Below are positions 44,763-52,423 of a stretch of DNA of 64,000 nt, one piece after another. How positions within the stretch are numbered: position 1 is the first letter of the stretch; every line of letters starts with the position of its first letter. Source of the stretch: Gordonia hydrophobica NBRC 16057 (GTDB lineage Bacteria > Actinomycetota > Actinomycetes > Mycobacteriales > Mycobacteriaceae); assembly GCF_001592365.1 (NCBI RefSeq), contig NZ_BCWU01000008.1, forward strand, positions 1 to 64,000, in the 5' to 3' direction. The notes below the pieces were generated by a model. The model searched no databases. It was not told where the DNA came from and saw only the letters and a list, made by a program, of their open reading frames with translations. The position numbers and the translations under genes were made by a program.

Positions 44763-47700
44763 CTAACCCACGATCCCGCGCAGCGATCGCACGGCCACCG
44801 AGAGCGTCGCCAGGTTCCACTCGCCGCCTGCCGCGAGATCGGCGAGCGTGGCCTGCGCGCGACCGATGAGCGCCGACCGCGCCTGCGCCCAGTCGTCGAT
44901 CTTCTGTTCGGCGGGCTCGTCCGGCTCCGACATGGTGAGAATGGCGCGAGTCAGGGCTCGGAGCACCGATTGGAGCTCGTCGCGCAGCGACAGCCGAGCC
45001 AGCACAGTCCAGCGGTCGCCGTGCGCCAACTGGTCGATGTGCGTCGAGAGCTCGTCGATCCCGAATCGTTCGACGACGGCGAAGAACAGTTCTCCGACCT
45101 CGTCGGGCGAGCGGTCGGCGATCTCCGCCAGGTCCAGGACGTCGAGCAGGAGCAGCCGATGCGGGCTGAGTGCGACCGCCTGCGCTGCTGCGGGCCGCAC
45201 TCCCGCCGTCACCAGGATCGTGCGACGATTCTCGACTTCGCCGGAGGCAGTGCCGCTGAGCCACTCGTCGAGCCGTCCGCCGAGGTCGGCGACCTCGGCG
45301 TACCGGGTGGTCTCCGCCGCCATCGCGAGCGGCTGCGGTCGGTGTGTCAGGAACCAGCGGGCGCCGGCGGCCAGCAGTCCGCGCACCCGTCGGGTGGCGT
45401 CGTCGACCACTGCGACCGCGACCCTCTCCCCGCGCAGTTCCGCGAGCAGCGCACCGATCCCGAACACCCGTGTCGCGACCACGGTGGCCCGCATCGCATC
45501 GTCGACGTCGGTGCCGGAGGTCTCGGCCAGGGCGTACAGGTGCGTCATGCCGGCGTCGGCGACCACCCGGTTCACCAGCATCGTCGTCACGATCTCCCGC
45601 TTGAGCCGATGCGCGCGGATGCCGTCGGCGAACTTCTCGCGCACCGGGTCCGGGAAGTACGACGCCGCGAGGGCGTCGAACATCTCGTTGTCCGGCAGCG
45701 ACGACTGCAGCAGCCGGGCTTTGGCGTCGAGCTTGACGTGCGCCATCATCGTCGCGAGCTCCGGACTCGTGAGCCCGCGCCCGAGATCGCCCGCACGGCG
45801 TCGCTGCAGCCCGCGGGGCGTCGGAAGCGCCTCCAGCTCCAGGTCGACGCCCGCCGCGGCCAGGTAGGCGAGCATCCTGCCGTGCAGATCGGTGTCGTCG
45901 TCGGCGGTGCCGCGCGCCATGCCGAGTTCGGCGTTCTGGTCGATGTTGTCGGCCAACACCAGCTCGGCGACGTCGTCGGTCATCGACAGCAGGAAGTCGT
46001 CGCGGTCGTCGACGGCGAGGGTGCCCGCGGACACCTGCGCACCCAGCAGCACCTTGATGTTGACCTCGTGATCCGAGCAGTCGACGCCCGCCGAATTGTC
46101 CATCGCGTCGCTGTTGATGCGGACACCCGCGAGATCGGCTTCGATGCGGCCCCGCTCGGTGACCCCGAGGTTGCCGCCCTCGCCGAGGACCTTGACGCGC
46201 AATCGGTTCCCGTCCACCCGGATGGCGTCGTTGGCCTTGTCGCCGACCGCGGAGTCGGCCTCCGTGGAGGACTTCACGTAGGTGCCGATGCCGCCGTTGT
46301 ACAGCAGGTCGACCGGCGCCAGCAGAATCGCCCGGATCAACTCCGGCGGCGAGAGCGCGACGACGTCGGCGGCGAGGCCGAGCGCCGCACGCATCTGCGG
46401 GCTCACGTCGACGGACTTCTGCTGCCGCGACCACACCCCGCCGCCTGCCGAGATCAGCGTGCGGTCGTAGTCGTCCCACGACGACCGCGACAGCGCGAAC
46501 AGCCGAGCCCGCTCGACGTACGACGTCGCGGCCTCCGGTTCCGGGTCGACGAACACGTGCCGGTGATCGAACGCCGCCACCAGTCTGGTGTGGCGGGACA
46601 GCAGCATGCCGTTGCCGAACACGTCGCCGCTCATGTCGCCGATGCCGACCGCGGTGAAGTCCTGGGTCTGCGTATCGACGCCCATCTCCCAGAAGTGCCG
46701 TTTCACCGATTCCCACGCGCCGCGGGCGGTGATGCCCATCGCCTTGTGGTCGTAGCCCACCGAGCCGCCCGACGCGAAGGCGTCGGAGAGCCAGAAGTCG
46801 TACTGGTCGGCGACCGCGTTCGCGATGTCGGAGAACGCCGCGGTCCCCTTGTCCGCGGCGACCACCAGGTACGGGTCGTCGCCGTCGCGCCGCACCACGC
46901 GCGCGGGCGGCCGCACCGCACCGGTCGCCGGATCCAGATTGTCGGTGATCTGCAGGAGCGCACCGATGAAGGTGCGGTAGCAGGCGGCGCCCTCGTCGCG
47001 GAACGCCTGCTGATCGACGGCCGGGTCGCCGGTTGGCGCGACCGGTTCGCGGACCACGAACCCGCCCTTGGCGCCGACCGGCACGATGACCGCGTTCTTC
47101 ACCGCCTGCGCCTTCACCAGTCCAAGGATCTCGGTGCGGAAGTCCTCCCGCCGATCCGACCACCGCAGTCCGCCGCGGGCGACGTCGCCGAACCGGAGAT
47201 GGACGCCCTCGACGGTCGGCGAGTACACGAAGATCTCGAACTGCGGCCGCGGTTGCGGCGCCTGCTCGATCGCGCCGGTGTCGAGTTTCACGGCGATGGT
47301 GCGGCGGATGCCGGGCCGATGCTCCTCGATGTAGAAGTTGGTGCGCAGCGTCGCCTGGACCGCGGTCGCGAGCGCGGAGACCACCCGGTCGGCGTCGAGG
47401 CTGAGGATCTCGGCGATGTGTCCGCGCAGGCTCTCCGCCGCGGCGGCGCGCCGGTCGGTCCCGCCGGTGTCCGGATCGAAGCTCGCCGCGAACAGCTCGA
47501 CGAGAGCGCGGGTCACGGCGCGGTGGCCGCCGAGGACCTCGGCGACGTGCGCGAGGGTGAAGCCGACACCGCACTGGTTGAGGTACCGCGTGTAGGTGCG
47601 GATGATCGCGACCTGCCGCGAGGGCAGGCCTGCGCGCAGGACCAGTTCGTTGAGCCCGTCCACTTCGGTCTCCCCCAGCCACATGTCCGCGAAGGCGTCG

Positions 47701-49370
47701 GCGACGCGCTCGTCGAGCCCCGGCGTGGCGTCGAGCTCCACGTGGGGCGCCGGGTGGACGGTGAAGTCGTAGACGTTGACGGCGACGCCGTCGGGACGGT
47801 CGACGGTGTGCGGATGCTCGTCGATGACCGTGAGTCCGAGGCTCTGCAGCATCGGCAGGAGCTCGGTGAGCGCGGCCGTCTGGTCCGCCAGGTACAGCAC
47901 GAAGCGCCACGCCTCGTCGACCGTCCGGTCGAGGTGGACGTGCAGGTCGTCGACGGCCAGTCGCGCTGCGATCGGCAGGTCGACGGCGGCGTCGGCGGGC
48001 TCCCGCTCGTCCCGGTAGCGCTCACTGACCGTGCCGAGCAGCCGCGCCGTCTCCGGGTCGGCCGGCCGCAGTTCGCGGACCCGGTCCGACCACGTGCGAA
48101 CCTCCTCGGTGAGGTGCTCGAGGAGGTCGCCACCCACAGCGGTCGACACGTCGGCCTCGGTCCGCATCACCACTTGCAACTGTGCGAGCGGCGAGTGCGA
48201 CAGCCGGGTGAGGAACTCGGTCTGGCTGCCGTCCAACTGGTCCTCGAGCAGGGCGACGATCCGGGCGCGGACGTCGGACGAGTAGTGCTCGCGCGGCATG
48301 AAGACCAGGATGCTGGCGAAGCCGTCCGCGCCGGTGCGCGCGTAGAAGCGCGGATCGCGCGTGGTCTGAGCGTCGAAGAGGTGCGCGATCCGCCGCGTCA
48401 GATCCTCGCTGTCGGCGACCATCAGTTCAGCGAGCGGGTACGTCTGCAGTAGTTCGAGGGCGGCCAGCCCACCGTACGAGTCCTCCGCCAACGCCAGCCC
48501 GTGCAGCACGTCGGCGACCTTGCCGCGGACGCCCGGGATCGAGCGCACCGACTGGTACGCGCCGATCGAGGTGATGGTGCCGACCACTTGGTGCTCGCTC
48601 CCGTCCACCCGCACTCGCAGCATGATCGGGAACCGGGTGCGGAGCAGGCCGGTCGGCAGGTAGGCGTGGTCGACGGTCACCGGATCGGCGGCCGCGAGCG
48701 GCTGCGGTCGGGACGTCGCCGCGTCGCGCCACACGCCGAGACCGCCCGGCCCCGGGCCGGCCTCGCGGTACCCCACGGCCAAGAAGTTGTCGCGGATCGC
48801 GAACCAGCTCAACAGGTCGGCGTCCTCGTCGTCGTCGCTGATGGACTCGGTCAGGTCCGACAGCCGACGGGCGATCTGAGCGCCGTCGACGTGCACGGCC
48901 CCCGCCCGCACCAGGGCGCCGCCGATGTCGGCGCGCAGCAGATCGGTGTCGCACCCGCCCGCGGGACCGGTCGTCACGCTGATCCAGGACTCGGCGGCCG
49001 GCCCGCCTCCGACGCCGGGCGCCGACTCCTCGAGACCGACGATCCGGCCGTCGCCGTCCCGGCGCACCGCGAGGATCGGATGCTCGTTGGCGGTGATCGT
49101 CAGGCCTGCGGCGTCGATCACCGCGAGCACGGCTTCCACGAGCAGCGGGATGTCGTCGGCGACCACCTGCACTTCCACCGACCCGTCGTCGAGCTCGGTG
49201 GTCCCGACCGACGTCTCCCCCGCTTCACGGACGTCGCCCAGAGCCAGGTGTCGCGCCAGCCGAGACCACGAGTCCCCGGACACCTCAGTGGTGTCCGGGG
49301 ACTCGGGGAAATAGAACGCTGCGAACTCGGCAGCGAGATCATCGTCCGGTCGATCCGACGAGCCGTTCAC
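44763..49370 (-). CDS. gdh: NAD-dependent glutamate dehydrogenase, large (180-kDa class)
   Basis: Giant NAD-specific glutamate dehydrogenase, mostly catabolic, converting glutamate to 2-oxoglutarate and ammonium. The N-terminal third contains ACT-like regulatory domains (VVGTITSIGAYQSVRSIPG). The catalytic core near residues 690-1250 has the lysine in VIVPVGAKGGFVVREPV (about 767) and GIGDMSGDVFGNGMLLSRHT. A helical C-terminal domain ends at the stop. Length is 1535 residues from a GTG, slightly shorter than Rv2476c. It is controlled in mycobacteria by GarA-type phosphoprotein binding, which is outside this window. Confidence 0.93.
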   Translation of the reverse strand: MNGSSDRPDDDLAAEFAAFYFPESPDTTEVSGDSWSRLARHLALGDVREAGETSVGTTELDDGSVEVQVVADDIPLLVEAVLAVIDAAGLTITANEHPILAVRRDGDGRIVGLEESAPGVGGGPAAESWISVTTGPAGGCDTDLLRADIGGALVRAGAVHVDGAQIARRLSDLTESISDDDEDADLLSWFAIRDNFLAVGYREAGPGPGGLGVWRDAATSRPQPLAAADPVTVDHAYLPTGLLRTRFPIMLRVRVDGSEHQVVGTITSIGAYQSVRSIPGVRGKVADVLHGLALAEDSYGGLAALELLQTYPLAELMVADSEDLTRRIAHLFDAQTTRDPRFYARTGADGFASILVFMPREHYSSDVRARIVALLEDQLDGSQTEFLTRLSHSPLAQLQVVMRTEADVSTAVGGDLLEHLTEEVRTWSDRVRELRPADPETARLLGTVSERYRDEREPADAAVDLPIAARLAVDDLHVHLDRTVDEAWRFVLYLADQTAALTELLPMLQSLGLTVIDEHPHTVDRPDGVAVNVYDFTVHPAPHVELDATPGLDERVADAFADMWLGETEVDGLNELVLRAGLPSRQVAIIRTYTRYLNQCGVGFTLAHVAEVLGGHRAVTRALVELFAASFDPDTGGTDRRAAAAESLRGHIAEILSLDADRVVSALATAVQATLRTNFYIEEHRPGIRRTIAVKLDTGAIEQAPQPRPQFEIFVYSPTVEGVHLRFGDVARGGLRWSDRREDFRTEILGLVKAQAVKNAVIVPVGAKGGFVVREPVAPTGDPAVDQQAFRDEGAACYRTFIGALLQITDNLDPATGAVRPPARVVRRDGDDPYLVVAADKGTAAFSDIANAVADQYDFWLSDAFASGGSVGYDHKAMGITARGAWESVKRHFWEMGVDTQTQDFTAVGIGDMSGDVFGNGMLLSRHTRLVAAFDHRHVFVDPEPEAATSYVERARLFALSRSSWDDYDRTLISAGGGVWSRQQKSVDVSPQMRAALGLAADVVALSPPELIRAILLAPVDLLYNGGIGTYVKSSTEADSAVGDKANDAIRVDGNRLRVKVLGEGGNLGVTERGRIEADLAGVRINSDAMDNSAGVDCSDHEVNIKVLLGAQVSAGTLAVDDRDDFLLSMTDDVAELVLADNIDQNAELGMARGTADDDTDLHGRMLAYLAAAGVDLELEALPTPRGLQRRRAGDLGRGLTSPELATMMAHVKLDAKARLLQSSLPDNEMFDALAASYFPDPVREKFADGIRAHRLKREIVTTMLVNRVVADAGMTHLYALAETSGTDVDDAMRATVVATRVFGIGALLAELRGERVAVAVVDDATRRVRGLLAAGARWFLTHRPQPLAMAAETTRYAEVADLGGRLDEWLSGTASGEVENRRTILVTAGVRPAAAQAVALSPHRLLLLDVLDLAEIADRSPDEVGELFFAVVERFGIDELSTHIDQLAHGDRWTVLARLSLRDELQSVLRALTRAILTMSEPDEPAEQKIDDWAQARSALIGRAQATLADLAAGGEWNLATLSVAVRSLRGIVG

Positions 49371-49540
49371 GTCAATCCGCCTCCCTCGCCTGAGGGGAGC
49401 GCACGCGAGCCGACCAGCGGGACCGCTCCACCTCGTCTACTCATCCGGCACGAGAGTACCGCTCCCAGACCGAGTTCGAGGCTCGTCCCGACCGATCGAC
49501 GATCAGATGATTGACTCTCGGTGACGGTCGTCCCCACGTT

Positions 49541-49587
49541 GGTCGAGTGCTGCCTGCGAGCGTAGCGAGCACGCAGTTATCGAGACC
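49541..49587. repeat. GGTCGAG...CGAGACC palindrome
   Basis: GGTCGAGTGC at the left end is inverted as CGAGACC with an intervening TCGATA-type arm, and a GCGAGCGTAGCGAGC core sits in the middle. Similar GGTCTCGATA...GCTACGCTCGC...TCGACC sequences are frequent in actinobacterial intergenic DNA as I recall it. Function unknown. Confidence 0.6.
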
Positions 49588-49699
49588 GCCGCGAGTTCCG
49601 CCGGCATCAAGGGGCTTTCCGCTGCCATCGTGTGGTGATCTCGGCACTGCTCCGACGGATCGCGAGCCGCAGCCGGCTCCATGGAGTGAAGCGGCGGCT

Positions 49700-49799
49700 A
49701 TGTGACAGTAGGCGGCGCGCGGCGCGGCGACATCAGATCGAACGCAAGCCTTGCGCGACGCTGCGCCGGTTCGTCTTTTCATACGCTCTCGAGACCGCA
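49700..49799. repeat. Dispersed ~100-nt repeat, copy B
   Basis: Same ordered blocks as copy A at 10064-10159: ATGTGAC-GTAGGCGGCGC, AACGCA, GCTGCG-CGGTTCG and TTTCATACG-TCTCG, with small insertions. It is in the gdh-ettA gap. Two copies in 64 kb suggests a larger genomic family. Confidence 0.6.
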
Positions 49800-49913
49800 A
49801 GCCTGGTTGCGGTCCCTCCCGGGGACGCAGATCTCGATAGAGCCCCGCGCTCGCTGCTCTTGCACGAGGGACGTGACCGACCTGAGGAGTGACGGTTACC
49901 GGGAATCAATCGT

Positions 49914-50004
49914 GTGTCCTGCGTCGGAAATTGCGTTCGTGTTGATGTGGATCAGGCGTTCACCGGGCCGCAGCAACCGCAAGCGAATTTCCGACGCGGG
50001 ACAC
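49914..50004. repeat. 91-nt element with 19-bp inverted ends
   Basis: GTGTCCTGCGTCGGAAATT (49914-49932) and AATTTCCGACGCGGGACAC (49986-50004) are inverted with one mismatch around a 53-nt centre. The right end is 13 bp from the ettA stop, so it may act as the ettA terminator or be a small mobile remnant. Confidence 0.65.
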
Positions 50005-50017
50005 TAGGGCGACACGC

Positions 50018-51691
50018 CTAGTCGCGCGTGAGGCGGCGGTGCGTCACGCTGTGCGGACGCGCGGCGTCGGCGCCCAGGCGCTCGATCTTGTTGGCCTCGT
50101 ACGCCTCGAAGTTGCCCTCGAACCAGTACCACTGGCCTTCGGCGACGTTGCCCTCCCACGCCAGGATGTGGGTACAGGTCCGGTCCAGGAACCAGCGGTC
50201 GTGCGAGATCACGACGGCACAGCCAGGGAACTCCTGCAGCGCGTTCTCCAGTGAGCTCAGGGTCTCGACGTCGAGGTCGTTGGTCGGCTCGTCGAGGAGG
50301 ATCAGGTTGCCGCCCTCCTTGAGCGTCAACGCCAGGTTCAGGCGGTTGCGCTCACCGCCCGACAGGACCTCGGCGGGCTTCTGCTGATCGGAGCCCTTGA
50401 AGCCGAAGGCGCTGACATAAGCGCGCGACGGCATCTCGTTCTGTCCGACCTCGATGTAGTCGAGTCCGTCCGAGACCACCTCGAAGACGGTCTTCTTGGG
50501 GTCGATGTTGGCGCGGCCCTGGTCCACGTAGCTGAGCTTGACCGTCTCGCCCACCTTGACGTTGCCGGAGTCCGGCTCCTCCAGCCCGACGATGGTCTTG
50601 AACAGCGTCGTCTTGCCGACGCCGTTGGGACCGATGACGCCGACGATGCCGTTGCGCGGCAGCGTGAACGAGAGGTCCTTGATCAACACCCGGCCGTCGA
50701 AGCCCTTGTCGAGGTTGCTGACCTCGACGACCACGTTGCCCAGGCGCGGCGGAGTCGGGATCTGGATCTCTTCGAAGTCGAGCTTGCGGTGCTTCTCGGC
50801 TTCGGCCGCCATCTCCTCGTAGCGGGCCAGGCGAGCCTTGTTCTTGGTCTGGCGGGCCTTGGCGCCCGAACGGACCCACGCGAGCTCCTCCTTGAGGCGC
50901 TTCTGCAGCTTCTGGTCCTTCTTGCCCTGCACCTCGAGGCGCTCGGCCTTCTTCTCCAGGTAGGTGGAGTAGTTGCCCTCGTACGGGTGCAGCTGACCGC
51001 GGTCGACCTCACAGATCCACTGGGCGACGTGATCGAGGAAGTAGCGGTCGTGCGTCACGGCGAGCACGGCGCCGGCGTAGTTGGCGAGGTGCTGCTCCAG
51101 CCACAGCACGCTCTCGGCGTCCAGGTGGTTGGTCGGCTCGTCGAGGAGGAGGAGATCGGGCTTCTGCAGCAGCAGCTTGCACAGGGCGACGCGGCGACGC
51201 TCACCACCGGAGAGATGGGTGACCGGCAGGTCCGGCGGCGGGCAGCGGAGCGCGTCCATCGCCTGCTCGAGCTGCGAGTCCAAGTCCCACGCGTCGGCGT
51301 TGTCCAGCTCCTCTTGAAGCTTGCCCATCTCCTCCATGAGCTCGTCGGAGTAGTCGGTGGCCATGAGCTCCGCGACCTCGTTGAAGCGGTCAAGCTTCAC
51401 CTTGATCTCGCCCATGCCCTCTTCGACGTTCTCCTTGACCGTCTTCTCCTCGTTGAGGGGCGGTTCCTGGAGGAGGATGCCGACGGTCGCGTCCGGGTCG
51501 AGGAACGCCTCACCGTTGCTCGGCTGATCGAGTCCGGCCATGATCTTGAGGATCGACGACTTGCCCGCACCGTTCGGACCGACGACGCCGATCTTGGCTC
51601 CCGGGTAGAACGACATGGTGACGTCGTCCAGGATCACCTTGTCGCCGTGCGCCTTGCGGACCTTCTTCATCGTGTAGATGAACTCAGCCAC
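50018..51691 (-). CDS. ettA: ABC-F translational throttle EttA
   Basis: Soluble ABC-F ATPase that binds the ribosomal E site and gates elongation by energy state. Two Walker A motifs, VVGPNGAGKSSILKI and VIGPNGVGKTTLFKT, two signatures LSGGERRRVAL and LSGGERNRLNLAL, and two Walker B/LLLDEPTNHLD-type motifs are intact. The linker and arm region (EKKAERLEVQGKKDQKLQKR) lies between them. The start VAEFIYTMKKV at 51691 gives 557 residues and the family N-terminus. Upstream in-frame codons add leader sequence. It is the Rv2477c counterpart, next to gdh. Confidence 0.96.
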   Translation of the reverse strand: MAEFIYTMKKVRKAHGDKVILDDVTMSFYPGAKIGVVGPNGAGKSSILKIMAGLDQPSNGEAFLDPDATVGILLQEPPLNEEKTVKENVEEGMGEIKVKLDRFNEVAELMATDYSDELMEEMGKLQEELDNADAWDLDSQLEQAMDALRCPPPDLPVTHLSGGERRRVALCKLLLQKPDLLLLDEPTNHLDAESVLWLEQHLANYAGAVLAVTHDRYFLDHVAQWICEVDRGQLHPYEGNYSTYLEKKAERLEVQGKKDQKLQKRLKEELAWVRSGAKARQTKNKARLARYEEMAAEAEKHRKLDFEEIQIPTPPRLGNVVVEVSNLDKGFDGRVLIKDLSFTLPRNGIVGVIGPNGVGKTTLFKTIVGLEEPDSGNVKVGETVKLSYVDQGRANIDPKKTVFEVVSDGLDYIEVGQNEMPSRAYVSAFGFKGSDQQKPAEVLSGGERNRLNLALTLKEGGNLILLDEPTNDLDVETLSSLENALQEFPGCAVVISHDRWFLDRTCTHILAWEGNVAEGQWYWFEGNFEAYEANKIERLGADAARPHSVTHRRLTRD

Positions 51692-52001
51692 GATTATCGC
51701 TCCTAGCTGCAGCGTTGTGCTGCGACGAATGCTTTTCTCACCCTTGATGCGCCTCCCGATCTCGCTCGGCGGCAGCATGGCTCGGCGACCATCCTATCGG
51801 GCCGGGCACACTCCTCGCCTCGCACGTGCCGGGTGACCGACGCCGAGCCCGCACTGCCGACACGGTCCCGTTCCATTCCCGATCCGGGAGTGCAGTGTGT
51901 CACACTGGGAACCGCCGCGGCCCCGGCGATCGTTACCACTGAGTACGAGTCGCCACAGGCGGCCGATACGGACACGTCCCCAACGAGAGGTACACGCCGA
52001 T
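51692..52001. other. Divergent control region between ettA and PGPGW gene
   Basis: 310 bp, no gene seen. A perfect palindrome CAGTGTG-T-CACACTG is at 51893-51907, about 95 bp before the plus-strand gene. No convincing promoter pair was found by eye for ettA. The GAGAGG before 52002 is the ribosome-binding site of the next gene. Confidence 0.5.
51893..51907. promoter_or_regulatory. Perfect 7-1-7 palindrome
   Basis: CAGTGTG, T, CACACTG is symmetric and of the size bound by a TetR-, GntR- or CRP-type dimer. It lies in the divergent ettA/PGPGW region. The regulator is unknown. Confidence 0.35.
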
Positions 52002-52403
52002 ATGCGACTGCGGTTGAAGGTATGGCACCGGCAGCGGCGCTACGTCATCCGGCAGCGACCGGTCCTCAACCACTTCTATCGGGTCGGCGTCGGCGTCATC
52101 GGCACTCTTCTGGTCTTGGCGGGCATGGTGATGATTCCGCTGCCCATCCCCGGACCCGGCTGGGTCACCTTCTTCCTCGGCCTCGCGATCCTGTCCACGG
52201 AGTTCGAGTGGGCCCACCGCGTGACGTCGTTCATGCGCCGCCTCCTCCACCGGTCCGCCGTGATCACCGCGCACGTCGTGCACAGTGCCCGCGCCTGGAA
52301 GAATCTCTTCCTCGACTATCAGACCGGCATCCTCCACCTGCGGACCTGGGCCGAGCACCAGCACCGGTTCGGATTCGGGCAGTTCCAGCTGGCCGCCGCG
52401 TAA
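52002..52403 (+). CDS. PGPGW-motif membrane protein (TIGR02611 type)
   Basis: 133-residue membrane protein starting MRLRLKVWHRQRRYV. Two hydrophobic segments (VGVGVIGTLLVLAGMVMI and GWVTFFLGLAILSTEF) flank the diagnostic LPIPGPGW motif near residue 57. The C-terminal half is basic and amphipathic. The start at 52002 has GAGAGG 8 bases upstream. The function of the family is unknown. Confidence 0.85.
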   Translation: MRLRLKVWHRQRRYVIRQRPVLNHFYRVGVGVIGTLLVLAGMVMIPLPIPGPGWVTFFLGLAILSTEFEWAHRVTSFMRRLLHRSAVITAHVVHSARAWKNLFLDYQTGILHLRTWAEHQHRFGFGQFQLAAA

Positions 52404-52423
52404 GCGGCCGACACCGCGCTCGA

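Larger units (their letters stand above)
49371..50017. other. Repeat-rich gap between gdh and ettA
   Basis: No gene is seen in 647 bp. It contains a palindrome at 49541-49587, a dispersed-repeat copy at 49700-49799 and a 91-nt inverted repeat at 49914-50004. A weaker GATCTCGATAGAG-like fragment near 49829 also resembles part of the first palindrome. The gdh promoter must lie in the first 170 bp. I could not assign it. Confidence 0.6.

Noticed and set aside
44334-48452. Very long open frame (over 1300 codons) on the plus strand
   Set aside because: It is antisense to the clearly recognisable glutamate dehydrogenase and thioesterase genes. Long antisense frames are expected at this GC content, and its translation has no family motifs.
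49441-49800. Small minus-strand protein within repeat copy B
   Set aside because: It crosses the dispersed repeat, has no family motif, and its counterpart at copy A is interrupted by a stop codon.
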